Shown here: piece by piece, positions 17,709 to 26,272 of the stretch
How the letters are laid out: every line of letters starts with the position of its first letter
Numbering within the stretch: position 1 is the first letter of the stretch
Source of the DNA: Salinimicrobium sp963739625
GTDB lineage: Bacteria; Bacteroidota; Bacteroidia; Flavobacteriales; Flavobacteriaceae
Direction: 5' to 3'
Length of the DNA: 64,000 nucleotides
Assembly: GCA_963739625.1 (NCBI GenBank)
Contig: CAVUAU010000007.1
Span: 1 to 64,000 of the forward strand
Position numbers and translations under genes: made by a program
Notes under the pieces: generated by a model
What the model saw: only the letters and a program-made list of their open reading frames with translations
The model's database searches: none
What the model was told of the DNA's origin: nothing

Positions 17709-18540
17709 AGTTAAAAATTATGAGCTTTAAGAAGGCTTTTAGGTAAAACGGTCTCACGGTCCAGGCTCTTTTAAAATAGCATTTCGCTTTTTTCTTGTTT
17801 TGCAACTGTTCTGAAAGGTAGCCTAACTGGTATAATAATTTGGAATGAGAGAGCGCATCTCTAGAGTAAAGTTCAGAATGCTTTTCTAACAAATACTTCA
17901 GGGACTTTATTTTTTTTGAAGGTTTACTATTTTCACGTACATCATTAACATGATATATCAAATAAGGATTGTCAACTAATTTACACTTTAAACCTTCTAT
18001 TTTTGCAATCCTCATACCCAGTTCATAGTTTTCCCCGAACTTCAATTCATTGTCATACCCATCGGATTTTATAAGAATCTCTTTTTTATAACAGACACTT
18101 CCCGCCAAAAAGGTGGCTGTAATATTATTGTAAATTCTCTCCAGTTTTCGAGCCTTCCAGATCTCGCTATGATCAGGAAAAAGTTTTTTGACCTCCCAGA
18201 AGACAAGATCAAAATTTTCGATTTTGATAGAGTTCAATGTTGAAATTAAGCCAGGCAAAAAGAGGTCATCTGAATCCAGAAAAATCACGTAATCTCCCCC
18301 GGCCAATTCAACTCCCTTATTCCGTGCAGCAGATACTCCTGAATTTTCCTGAAAAAAATATTTAATTCTTTGATCCCTGAGATATTTCTTGATTAGGACC
18401 TGTGTATCATCGTTCGAACCGTCATCAATTATTATTAATTCCCAGTTTCCGGCTTCTTGCCGCAAAACACTGTCTATGGCATTGGGAAGCGAATCAGCCC
18501 GGTTGTAGGTGGGGATTATGATTGAAAATAAATTATTCAT
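17701..18540 (-). CDS. GT2 glycosyltransferase
   Basis: The 279-residue protein has the GT2 signature set: FSIIIPTYNRADSLPNAIDS, IIDDGSNDDT, GVSAARNKGVELAGG and the DXD-type FLDSDDLF. It is last in the minus-strand run that begins near 30 kb and overlaps the deacetylase gene upstream by 8 nt. It probably adds one residue of the repeat unit; donor and linkage are not visible. Confidence 0.88.
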   Translation of the reverse strand: MNNLFSIIIPTYNRADSLPNAIDSVLRQEAGNWELIIIDDGSNDDTQVLIKKYLRDQRIKYFFQENSGVSAARNKGVELAGGDYVIFLDSDDLFLPGLISTLNSIKIENFDLVFWEVKKLFPDHSEIWKARKLERIYNNITATFLAGSVCYKKEILIKSDGYDNELKFGENYELGMRIAKIEGLKCKLVDNPYLIYHVNDVRENSKPSKKIKSLKYLLEKHSELYSRDALSHSKLLYQLGYLSEQLQNKKKAKCYFKRAWTVRPFYLKAFLKLIIFNFK

Positions 18541-19516
18541 GAACTGTTTTAGAAACCATTGCGTTAAGTTTCTGCATATTCAGGGAATTGAATCCATACT
18601 TCTTATCAAGGTCTTGGTAATTCTTTAAGATTGCTTCTAATTCCTGCATGCTTTGCTCCGGATAGGTACCAAAGTTATGCGGATGCCACCAAAGATGATA
18701 GAACTGGTTTTCTTTAGCCGCAGCTTCCATTTCTGAAATGATCCTTTGTAGCCTTCTTTTATCCTGAAAAGTTTTCCCGCTATTCGGTCTTAATAACCTA
18801 CTCGCTTTTTGCCCTCGAATGCCTCTATGGATCTCAGGTACATCTGAATAAGACTTGTCATTTATGCCCAAATAAGCATCACCTGTCCTGAAGACTTTTT
18901 GCAGTAAAGTATCCTTTTGGGTATCTTTCCAATACCAGTTTTCGGGATTAGTTCTAACAGCACTCAATCCATTCTGTCTACATATTTCGAGGTATTTACT
19001 ATTATACTGATTCCTTGGGAAGACCAGGGATTTTAAATCTATCCCGAACTTCTGCGCTATCCTGCCTGCCATTGTGAGGTCGGCATTAAAACCTTCAATA
19101 CCCTGCCCCGGTTCAAGGCAATAATAATGGGAATAAGTGTGGGTACCGATTTCTTGTCCCGATGTTTCTTTAATGTTTTGAATTAAATCCGGTGCGAAAC
19201 ACAGTTCTTCAGTTTCCTTACTTTGGATTGATTTCCCAAAAGAATAAGCAGAAAGTTTTTTGTCCTCATACTCCGGCAAGACATCGGGAAAATTTTCGTT
19301 CCATTCTTCCCAGTTCTCATTGAACAACATGCCCACCGTCGCCCAGGTGCATGTGATTTCGTACTTCTCAAACAATTGAAGAATCTCGGGAATAACTTTT
19401 CTTGTCTTCAAAAAATATTCTTTCTTTTTTCTCCAATCTACCTTATCGAAGACACCCCAGAGGAGTTCGAAATCCAGAGAAATGACTAAAGCACCGTTAT
19501 TCGTTAATTCGTTCAT
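18533..19516 (-). CDS. polysaccharide deacetylase (NodB-like, CE4 type)
   Basis: The 327-residue protein carries NodB-homology landmarks: LVISLDFELLWG (catalytic/metal Asp), ITCTWATVGMLF, EIGTHTYSHYYC (HxxxxH-type metal site) and LVFPRNQYN. It may remove acetyl groups from N-acetylated sugars of the polymer or precursors. The N-terminus MNELTN is encoded by the edge of an AATTCG-type tandem repeat (19511 onward), so the start codon itself lies in simple-sequence DNA. The next in-frame methionine would cut into the catalytic domain, so 19516 is the likely start. Confidence 0.85.
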   Translation of the reverse strand: MNELTNNGALVISLDFELLWGVFDKVDWRKKKEYFLKTRKVIPEILQLFEKYEITCTWATVGMLFNENWEEWNENFPDVLPEYEDKKLSAYSFGKSIQSKETEELCFAPDLIQNIKETSGQEIGTHTYSHYYCLEPGQGIEGFNADLTMAGRIAQKFGIDLKSLVFPRNQYNSKYLEICRQNGLSAVRTNPENWYWKDTQKDTLLQKVFRTGDAYLGINDKSYSDVPEIHRGIRGQKASRLLRPNSGKTFQDKRRLQRIISEMEAAAKENQFYHLWWHPHNFGTYPEQSMQELEAILKNYQDLDKKYGFNSLNMQKLNAMVSKTVHE

Positions 19517-19602
19517 TCGGTAATTCGGTAATTCGTTAATTCGTTAATTGGTGAATTGGTGAATTGGTGAATTGGTGAATTGGTGAATTGGTGAATTGGT
19601 AA
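19511..19602. repeat. 8-bp tandem repeat (GGTAATTC/GGTGAATT type)
   Basis: About eleven degenerate copies of an 8-bp unit run from GTTCATTCGG through GGTAATTC and GTTAATTC to seven near-perfect GGTGAATT units. It begins inside the first codons of the deacetylase gene and fills half of the gap to the polymerase gene. Such arrays change length by slippage. Confidence 0.9.
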
Positions 19603-19616
19603 ATCAATTTTAATCT

Positions 19617-19709
19617 TCCTATCTCCCTCTCCCGACGTTTCCATTTCTCCTAGTCTCCTTTTCTCCTAGTCTCCTCTTCTCCCAGTCTCCCACTCCCCCG
19701 GTCTCCCCT
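19617..19709. repeat. pyrimidine-rich TCTCCTAGTCTCC repeat
   Basis: The plus strand is almost pure C/T, with a degenerate unit close to TCTCCTAGTCTCCTTT repeated about five times. It directly follows the 8-bp array and ends just before the stop codon of the polymerase gene (19715). Confidence 0.85.
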
Positions 19710-19714
19710 TATCC

Positions 19715-20917
19715 TCAGCCAACAACTTCCATTCTTCCTTTTTTAAGCTTCCTCAATCGTCTCAACCTCATGATCCTGTCATACTTCTTCTGAGCGAGAT
19801 AGTAATAAATTACAAAGAACAGAAAATACATAACCATTGATTTTTGCCGCATAATAATTCCAAGGTTTGACATTACAAAGGCCATTGCAAGAGAAGCCAG
19901 GAAAAATGTGGTCAAGCTCATTTTTACGCTTATTGGAGACTTTTTGAGAAATTTCAAAAAATCCTTTTTGAGGATCTTGAAAAATAACAGAAGATAGAGC
20001 AGGTTTTCCACAGAAACAATTAAACCTAAGATCCCTGGGGCGTCTAAAAAAAGTGGTCTAAACCAAAAAGTAAAAAGTTTAATTGGCAGCGGATAATTAG
20101 CCATGTCAACTCCTGAGCCTGCATCATCTAATTTTTCAGCCCTGTTTGTACTAAAGTCACTGAAATCTTCTACTAAATCTTCAGAACCTTCTAATCCGGC
20201 AATCCCTAAAATAGTATCTTGAACTAAAATAAGAACTCCTATCATTCCGATATAGACCATTGCTTTTTTCCAGAAGGCTATCTTTTCTTTCCCGGTCATA
20301 TAACCGAGAACGGTGCCTAATGCCACAAACAAAAAAACGTGTGGTCTAATGTGGTAAATTACTAAAGAAGAGACTATTAATACAACCAAACGATTTTTTG
20401 GTTCTTTAATGGCATAGGCAAACATCATAAGCCCCATGAAAATGGGCGCTCCCTTTCCCAGCGAAGCGGTCCAGAAATGCATATTGGGAAGAAAAAGTAC
20501 AAGTGTGAGAAAATCGATATTAAAGACTTTGATCTTAACAGGAATGTTTTCCCTAAAAAAAAGATAAGCGTAAATAAAACCAATATATCCAAACCATGCA
20601 AACAGCAGCATCATCATTTCATAATTGAAATTCAGAATGTTTATAAAGGGCCATGAGATAAAATCAAGAAAAGTCGTGCTTGTTCCGTAAAAGCTACCCC
20701 AGGTTCTGGCGGAATCCTGTGGCCTCAGAAAGTACATGTGGGAATCAGACCTGTTTAAAAGAGCATAAGCATAGTAAACTCCGAAAAAAAACAAATGATA
20801 CAGAAATAAAACATTCATCAGTTTTTTTGAAAACCATTTATGCTTTTTTGAAAAAGAGCTAAACAGTCCCTGATTGAGAGCAAATAAAATTAATATTAAT
20901 ATGAATGCGCCTATCAT
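19715..20917 (-). CDS. wzy: multi-spanning membrane protein, candidate Wzy polymerase
   Basis: The 400-residue protein has about ten hydrophobic segments and a central soluble loop (about 235-270, GSEDLVEDFSDFSTNRAEKL). Motifs such as FLPNMHFWTASLGKGAPIFMGL and YHIRPHVFLFVALG resemble O-antigen/exopolysaccharide polymerase and EpsG-like proteins, with Arg/His residues placed at membrane edges. It is the only polymerase candidate in the window and starts two bases before the GNAT gene's stop region ends (the genes abut). The basic C-terminal tail RLRRLRKLKKGR is cytoplasmic by the positive-inside rule. The Wzy call is inference from topology and context. Confidence 0.65.
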   Translation of the reverse strand: MIGAFILILILFALNQGLFSSFSKKHKWFSKKLMNVLFLYHLFFFGVYYAYALLNRSDSHMYFLRPQDSARTWGSFYGTSTTFLDFISWPFINILNFNYEMMMLLFAWFGYIGFIYAYLFFRENIPVKIKVFNIDFLTLVLFLPNMHFWTASLGKGAPIFMGLMMFAYAIKEPKNRLVVLIVSSLVIYHIRPHVFLFVALGTVLGYMTGKEKIAFWKKAMVYIGMIGVLILVQDTILGIAGLEGSEDLVEDFSDFSTNRAEKLDDAGSGVDMANYPLPIKLFTFWFRPLFLDAPGILGLIVSVENLLYLLLFFKILKKDFLKFLKKSPISVKMSLTTFFLASLAMAFVMSNLGIIMRQKSMVMYFLFFVIYYYLAQKKYDRIMRLRRLRKLKKGRMEVVG

Positions 20918-21841
20918 CTAAAACAATTCAAGATCTCCCAGGCTATAAGTCCAGGTTTTTAAATTTAAAAATTCCTGTCGGTGTTCGGTTATAGGCTTAT
21001 AAGTAAGGACAGGTCCAAAATTTCCTGAAATTGATGCTTTAAAATCAACACCGCTATCCGGAGAAATACTTAAGAATTTTGCACCCGATGACTTTGCTAA
21101 CTGGAGAATAGCCAATTTAGCCGGTTTCGTACCGGGCTTAGCAAGAATAGCTTCCGACACTCTTAACTCATTAATTTTATTGCGTTCTTTTACGTACCCG
21201 GCTATAAAATATTTCTCATTGAATATCACTTTGTATTTCTGTAATGGATTGTCAATATAACGCCATTTAATGTAAGCTATATCCTTCGGAGTAAAAAGTC
21301 GACCGCTTGCCTTCAATTGCTCATGGTGAATATTTAGGAGCTCCTTAATCATATCTTCCGTACCGGAGATTCCACATTCCATTTTCTTATTCCTAAACTC
21401 CAACAAATTCAGAGGACGCAATGTTATCTTAAGCTTATCTACTTCTTCCCATCCCATTTTTAAGTATCCGGGTTTGCTTTGGTCATTCGGAGTGTTAAAC
21501 ACAAAATGATCCCCTCTTTCTTTTCCTATTTCCAGAGCCCGTAAAGTCAATTTTTTAAAAATACCTTTGCCCTGATGCTCGGGATGGGTTGCAGTATCTA
21601 CTGCACGGAAGGCAGAATAAACCTCTTCCCCTTTTTGCCATTTCCAGCGCATAAAGGCGCGAACCCCAACTATTTTTTTATCCTCTTCAGCCACCAACAC
21701 CAAAGATTCTCCAAAGGGATTATCAATATGCTTATATCTCCATACCTCCTCTGTTTTTTTAGAGGAAGTTTCGCCCAAACTGGCTTTTAACACCTCAAGG
21801 ATTTGGGGGATATCTTCGTGAGTGGCTTCTCTTATGTTCAT
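20918..21841 (-). CDS. GNAT-family acyltransferase, long form (307 aa)
   Basis: The N-terminal half is a GNAT domain (MNIREATHEDIPQILEVL, HPEHQGKGIFKKLTLRAL as the acyl-CoA pyrophosphate loop, NTPNDQSKPGYLKMGW). The C-terminal half (about 150-307) holds no domain that I recognise. It is paralogous to the gene at 25382-26272: both share WRYKHIDNPFGESL-like, GKGIFKKL and LKxGWxE blocks. It abuts the wzy-like gene and is probably a glycan acyltransferase. An AATTCG-type repeat lies immediately upstream of its start. Confidence 0.78.
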   Translation of the reverse strand: MNIREATHEDIPQILEVLKASLGETSSKKTEEVWRYKHIDNPFGESLVLVAEEDKKIVGVRAFMRWKWQKGEEVYSAFRAVDTATHPEHQGKGIFKKLTLRALEIGKERGDHFVFNTPNDQSKPGYLKMGWEEVDKLKITLRPLNLLEFRNKKMECGISGTEDMIKELLNIHHEQLKASGRLFTPKDIAYIKWRYIDNPLQKYKVIFNEKYFIAGYVKERNKINELRVSEAILAKPGTKPAKLAILQLAKSSGAKFLSISPDSGVDFKASISGNFGPVLTYKPITEHRQEFLNLKTWTYSLGDLELF

Positions 21842-21906
21842 GTTTCGTTAATTCGGGATTCGGGATTCGGGATTTGTTAATTTGGAAATTCGGATTTGGA
21901 ATTTAA
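21842..21906. repeat. TTAATTCGGGATTCGGGATTC-type short repeats
   Basis: Between the GNAT gene and the GT4 gene lie several units of CGGGATT and GTTAATT. The same words flank the S23-type ORF at 51515-51865, but here no small ORF is present. Confidence 0.8.
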
Positions 21907-21911
21907 TGTCA

Positions 21912-23021
21912 TTACTTCTTCACATAATCATTATATATTGTTTCCAACTCATCAACCATCTTTGTAAGACTAAAATTCTGTACAACTCTTTCTCTGGCTG
22001 CTTTTTTATAGTTCTTTAATTTTTCAGGATCATCTATCAGGACCTGGCAAAGCTCCGGAAGTTTTTTCCATTCTTCCACTTTGCAGGTCAACCCGTCCTG
22101 CTCATTTCTGATTACCTCCTTTATCCCTCCGGCATCTGTAGCCACTACGGCACACTCCATACTCATGGCTTCCAGCAAAGCTATAGGAAGTCCTTCAAAG
22201 GAAGAGCTCATCATAAAAATGTCCATAGCTTCAAAATAAGGCTTAACATCGGTTTTTAGCCCCGGGAAAAACACAACATTTTCCAATCCTAAAGTTTTCC
22301 ATTCCTTCTTAATCTCCTCTTCCAGGGGACCGGCCCCTACAATTACACCATAAATATTTGAATTCTGTTCCTGTATCTTGTTCATTACCTGCAACCATTC
22401 CACAAGCCGTTTCTGAAATCTGAAAACAGCGACATTACCCAAAACAATCGCGTCTTCCGGAATTCCTAATTCTTTTCTGACTTGGGAATTACCTGTTCTT
22501 TTAAAGGATTCTGTATTTACTCCATTTAAAAGAGTTCTGACCGGAATTTTAGGGCTGATATTTTTGTTAATTGAGCTGGTTACATCTTCTGAAACCCCGA
22601 GAGCCAGGCTCTGGGAGTTAAAAGTGAGCTTATTAATGCTTTTGGTGACACTATGATAGCGTTCCTGCATATTGTGCTCGGTATAGATCAAAGGAATGCC
22701 CGTATTCTTGTGCACTAAACGACCAACAAATCCGGCCCAGGGAAGATGACAGTGAATAAGATTGATTTGATGTTCTCTGGTGTAGGAAATGATCTCTTTA
22801 TATTGCAGCAACAATCGTATATTGTCTTTCGCTTCCAAACAAGTTACCTTTCCACCAGCTTTTTGTAGCGCTCCCACCATTTGATCTTTCCAGGGCAAAA
22901 AATAAATATAATGAAAGTCGAAATTTTCCCTGTCGTGAAGCTTTAGGGTTTCAGGAAGTAACATTTCTGCTCCTCCTCTTCCCAAAGATTTAATGATGTG
23001 AAGTACTTTTATTTTGGCCAT
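21912..23021 (-). CDS. GT4 glycosyltransferase
   Basis: The 369-residue GT-B protein shows the GT4 pattern: KVLHIIKSLGRGGAEMLLPE at the N-terminus, IHCHLPWAGFVGRLVH in the acceptor half, LGNVAVFRFQKRLVEWL at the start of the donor half and SSFEGLPIALLEAMSMECAV with the E(x7)E donor site. It is the first gene after a strong promoter (23038-23067) and may start a sub-operon with the GNAT, wzy, deacetylase and GT2 genes. Confidence 0.9.
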   Translation of the reverse strand: MAKIKVLHIIKSLGRGGAEMLLPETLKLHDRENFDFHYIYFLPWKDQMVGALQKAGGKVTCLEAKDNIRLLLQYKEIISYTREHQINLIHCHLPWAGFVGRLVHKNTGIPLIYTEHNMQERYHSVTKSINKLTFNSQSLALGVSEDVTSSINKNISPKIPVRTLLNGVNTESFKRTGNSQVRKELGIPEDAIVLGNVAVFRFQKRLVEWLQVMNKIQEQNSNIYGVIVGAGPLEEEIKKEWKTLGLENVVFFPGLKTDVKPYFEAMDIFMMSSSFEGLPIALLEAMSMECAVVATDAGGIKEVIRNEQDGLTCKVEEWKKLPELCQVLIDDPEKLKNYKKAARERVVQNFSLTKMVDELETIYNDYVKK

Positions 23022-23037
23022 AGAATTAATAATACGG

Positions 23038-23067
23038 CAAAGTTAAGCCAATCCTTTACGCTTCCAA
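23038..23067 (-). promoter_or_regulatory. Bacteroidota promoter upstream of the GT4 gene
   Basis: On the minus strand TTG (23065-23067), then 19 nt, then TAACTTTG (23038-23045), ideal for the Bacteroidota consensus. It lies 16 nt upstream of the ATG at 23021, in the only sizeable gap (86 nt) of this part of the locus. Confidence 0.7.
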
Positions 23068-23107
23068 GATTTTTAAATTTAATTAAGAAAATAGAAGCTT
23101 AGGTAGA

Positions 23108-25375
23108 TCATGCGGGATACAGTCTGGCAGATTGGATTACATTCCTGTACAAAAGATCAAAATCCTCTACTAAAGTCTTATTCAGATAATTTTCACGAAC
23201 TAAAAGATGAGCCTTTTCAATTTTACTTTTATTGTCCCCATTCAGGGTTCGCAAAGTAGCTTCAGCAAATGCCAATTCATCATCATTAGGGATCAAAACA
23301 CCTGTCTCAGAATTTACAATTTCACTGATCCCTCCCACGTTGTAAGCAACCACAGGAGTCCTGCAATACATTGCTTCCAACAACACGCCGGGTAAACCTT
23401 CAATGATGCTTGGCAAAACCAGTACATCAGCCTTTGAGATCATAGGTAAGGCATTATCTACAAAACCATGAAACTCTACCATATTATATAAATCCCGTGA
23501 TATGACCTCCTTTTCTATTTCTTCTCTTAAAGGTCCATCTCCCACAAGATGTAGCATGACATTTTGTTCTTCCCTCTGTATTTGCTCGAAAATCCTAATA
23601 AGGCCATGATGATTTTTCTCAAAACTGAAGCCTCCAACGTGAATAATATTCTTTTTGTTTTCAGGGAAGTTAAAGTAATTCGGTACAAATTCCTCCTCCA
23701 GGCCAATAGGGATCACCTCCGTTTTGTTGACCAGAAAAGGGAAATGATCAAGTAAATCTTTCCGAGAGGCGTGAGAAACAGAAGCTACAGCAGCTATATT
23801 CTTATAGAAGAAAAAATTGACTTTTTTTTGATAATCTGATTTTAAGTATCTACCAATTTCACTCGCATTCCTGAAAAGAATAGGGGTTTCCCAGCCAAAT
23901 ATCTTTTTCGATAAAACGGCATACTTTAAAGTATCTCCGGCATTTGCCTGTAAAACGTCTGGTTTGAACTCTTTTATAATTTTATCTAATTTCTTCCATG
24001 CTTTTAAATCGAGAAACCTTAGGTTAGACGAAGCCTCTAAGCTCTCAATCTCCCCTTTCCATGGCAGATTTGCATCACCTGAAAAAACTGAAACTAACTT
24101 CACATCATTCCCATTTTTCTGTTGATGGTTAGCCAACTGACTCGCAAAAGTTTCCGCTCCGCGATTCTGAGGTTTCTGAATGAGGTGAAGGATTTTAAGA
24201 TTTTCCTCACGTGCATCTTCCTTAGCCCCTATGTTTTTTTTTCTTAAAACCTTGGTTAAATAAAAGTCCTCATATTCTGCCACAACCTTCTCTAATTCAA
24301 ACTTTTCAATTGCACACTTACGAGCGTTTCGGGCCAGGGATCGATATTTTTCCGGCGCTCCAAGAACTTTATTAATATTGGAAGCCAATTCTTCAACATG
24401 CCCCTTTTCATAAATCAATGCACAATCTTCGTCTACACACTCAAGGTTTTCAGGAATGTTGGAGGCAATGATTATCTTTTCGGCCATCATAGCTTCTATT
24501 AATGCGCCTGGCAAACCTTCAGAATAAGAAGGGTATAGAAAAATATCAGCTTTAACCAATAGCTTCGGAATATTATCTATTCTTCCCAAAAACTTTATAT
24601 GATCCTGAATTTCTGTTTTTTCGGCATACTCTTCCAACGTTTTTCTGTAACCTCCATGGCCGGCAAAAACAAGTTGTATTTCGGGGTATTTCTTTATTAC
24701 TGAGGGCATAGCCTTTAAAAGATCCATTTGGCCTTTAAGAGGGATCAATCTACTTACGTTTAAAAGGATTTGATCCTGATCATGCAAGTAGGGAAGATCG
24801 CTCTCAACTCTTTGGAAATTATAGTCATCACTTTTTCTACCTCGATAAATAACACTAACCTCATCCATTGGCACCTTTAAAGCTCTGGCCGTACATTTTT
24901 TGATAGTCTCAGAATTTGAAATAAAGTGATCCACCAGATAGACAGATCGCTTATCGAGATTTTGAAAATAAGAAAGTTTAATTTTGTTCAGAGGCCCCTT
25001 ATTTCTGAACCTTTCCGGAGAATAGGCATTGCTTACAAAGCTCCCAATTAGGTAGATTTGAGGAAATATTTTTTTTAACTTTCTGGCAATAATTTCAGAG
25101 CGGAACAAGGTAGCATGGACAACATCAGGTCTTTCCCGTAAAAAAATGGGCTGGAGCTTTTTTACAGCAGTATTAAAATCATATTTTTTTTGTAAGTCCA
25201 AAGAATAAACCCTAACCCCGGCTTCCTCTAACCTTGGCTTCAGCATATCCCCCTGATAAATATGAACAAATACAGGAACAATTTGTTTAAAACTTCTGGT
25301 TATTTCCACCAGGCTTTTTTCCGCTCCATAGCCTTCAAGCGTATCAATAATATATAAGACTTTAATTTTATTCAC
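23108..25375 (-). CDS. bifunctional protein with two fused GT4 glycosyltransferases
   Basis: The 755-residue protein contains two complete GT4 modules. Module 1 (about 1-380) has KVLYIIDTLEGYGAEKSLVE and YSEGLPGALIEAMMAEKI; module 2 (about 395-750) has KILHLIQKPQNRGAETFASQ and SIIEGLPGVLLEAMYCRTPV. A short charged linker (about 380-395, KNIGAKEDAREEN) joins them. Each has its own ExE donor site, so both may be active, adding two successive residues. Module 1 resembles the separate GT4 at 26266-27375 (shared YRGRK and DHFxS blocks), which points to duplication and fusion. The start is a GTG at 25375, 6 nt from the GNAT gene. Confidence 0.88.
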   Translation of the reverse strand: MNKIKVLYIIDTLEGYGAEKSLVEITRSFKQIVPVFVHIYQGDMLKPRLEEAGVRVYSLDLQKKYDFNTAVKKLQPIFLRERPDVVHATLFRSEIIARKLKKIFPQIYLIGSFVSNAYSPERFRNKGPLNKIKLSYFQNLDKRSVYLVDHFISNSETIKKCTARALKVPMDEVSVIYRGRKSDDYNFQRVESDLPYLHDQDQILLNVSRLIPLKGQMDLLKAMPSVIKKYPEIQLVFAGHGGYRKTLEEYAEKTEIQDHIKFLGRIDNIPKLLVKADIFLYPSYSEGLPGALIEAMMAEKIIIASNIPENLECVDEDCALIYEKGHVEELASNINKVLGAPEKYRSLARNARKCAIEKFELEKVVAEYEDFYLTKVLRKKNIGAKEDAREENLKILHLIQKPQNRGAETFASQLANHQQKNGNDVKLVSVFSGDANLPWKGEIESLEASSNLRFLDLKAWKKLDKIIKEFKPDVLQANAGDTLKYAVLSKKIFGWETPILFRNASEIGRYLKSDYQKKVNFFFYKNIAAVASVSHASRKDLLDHFPFLVNKTEVIPIGLEEEFVPNYFNFPENKKNIIHVGGFSFEKNHHGLIRIFEQIQREEQNVMLHLVGDGPLREEIEKEVISRDLYNMVEFHGFVDNALPMISKADVLVLPSIIEGLPGVLLEAMYCRTPVVAYNVGGISEIVNSETGVLIPNDDELAFAEATLRTLNGDNKSKIEKAHLLVRENYLNKTLVEDFDLLYRNVIQSARLYPA

Positions 25376-25381
25376 CCTTAA

Positions 25382-26272
25382 TTAAAGTTTACCTTCAAGG
25401 TCTCCTAAAGAAACCACCAGTTTCTCCGGAATTTTAATGTTATTCCCTTTTAAAACAATCAATGCTTTCCTGTGTTTTAATGCGAACAAAGGTTTTATAT
25501 TCTTATTAAGTGGATTTTCGAGAAAATACAGGAAGGCAGTATTCTCCCTGGCCAGAATCCTTTTTACTGCTTTTCGCAAAATTTCTTTATCACCGTATAT
25601 ATCACAAAGAACAACAGTAGGTAATCCTTTAATACGATCCCTTCGATAAATAATATAAAGTATTTTTTTATCCAATGTTTGGTACTTTACCTTCACGTAA
25701 ACAGGATCATGATAACGCCACTGTACAAATTTAAGAGAATTACCTACCTGAAAAAGGTCTTTAGAGGAAAGTATGTCCGAAGAATTATCCGATTTCTGTA
25801 TTTCACTCAGACTTTCTCCTTTTTTTAACTTTGAAGGCATAATAGCTCCAAGTTTATACACGTAATTATGTTTAGGTTCTTTCCAACCTAATTTTAGGAA
25901 TTCGGGATGACTGTTAGAATTCGGGTTGGCCAACAGGATTTGATAATCATTCTTATATCTTTCCAGACCTTTAGTCATAAGCTTCTTGAAGATACCTTTT
26001 CCTCGCATATTGGTGGAAGTACAAGCATCAAAGGGCCGGATACATTTTATCATTTCACCTCTTTGATTATAGAAATTATATCGCATATAGAATAAAACTC
26101 CTACAATTTCTTTTCCAATAGTTGCAACCATAGATAAGGAAGAACCAAATGGATTATTAAGATGTTTCCAAATAAGAAAATCTTTGGTATATTTTGGTTG
26201 TAGATTTTGTTTTATTAATTGTACAACTTCATCTATATCCGAATCGTAATTTATTGGTCTAAACTCTAACAT
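25382..26272 (-). CDS. GNAT-family acyltransferase, long form (296 aa)
   Basis: The protein has a GNAT N-terminal half (LEFRPINYDSDIDEVVQL, TNMRGKGIFKKLMTKGLERY) and an unassigned C-terminal half. It is a paralogue of the 20918-21841 gene, with shared NPFGxSL, GKGIFKKL and LKLGWKEP blocks. It overlaps the GT4 gene upstream by 7 nt and lies 6 nt before the fused GT gene, so it is embedded in the operon and probably acylates a sugar of the repeat unit. Confidence 0.78.
   Translation of the reverse strand: MLEFRPINYDSDIDEVVQLIKQNLQPKYTKDFLIWKHLNNPFGSSLSMVATIGKEIVGVLFYMRYNFYNQRGEMIKCIRPFDACTSTNMRGKGIFKKLMTKGLERYKNDYQILLANPNSNSHPEFLKLGWKEPKHNYVYKLGAIMPSKLKKGESLSEIQKSDNSSDILSSKDLFQVGNSLKFVQWRYHDPVYVKVKYQTLDKKILYIIYRRDRIKGLPTVVLCDIYGDKEILRKAVKRILARENTAFLYFLENPLNKNIKPLFALKHRKALIVLKGNNIKIPEKLVVSLGDLEGKL

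Noticed and set aside
19511..19709. CRISPR-like array
   Set aside because: Units are only 8 and about 15 bp and directly adjacent, without unique spacers and without cas genes in the window.
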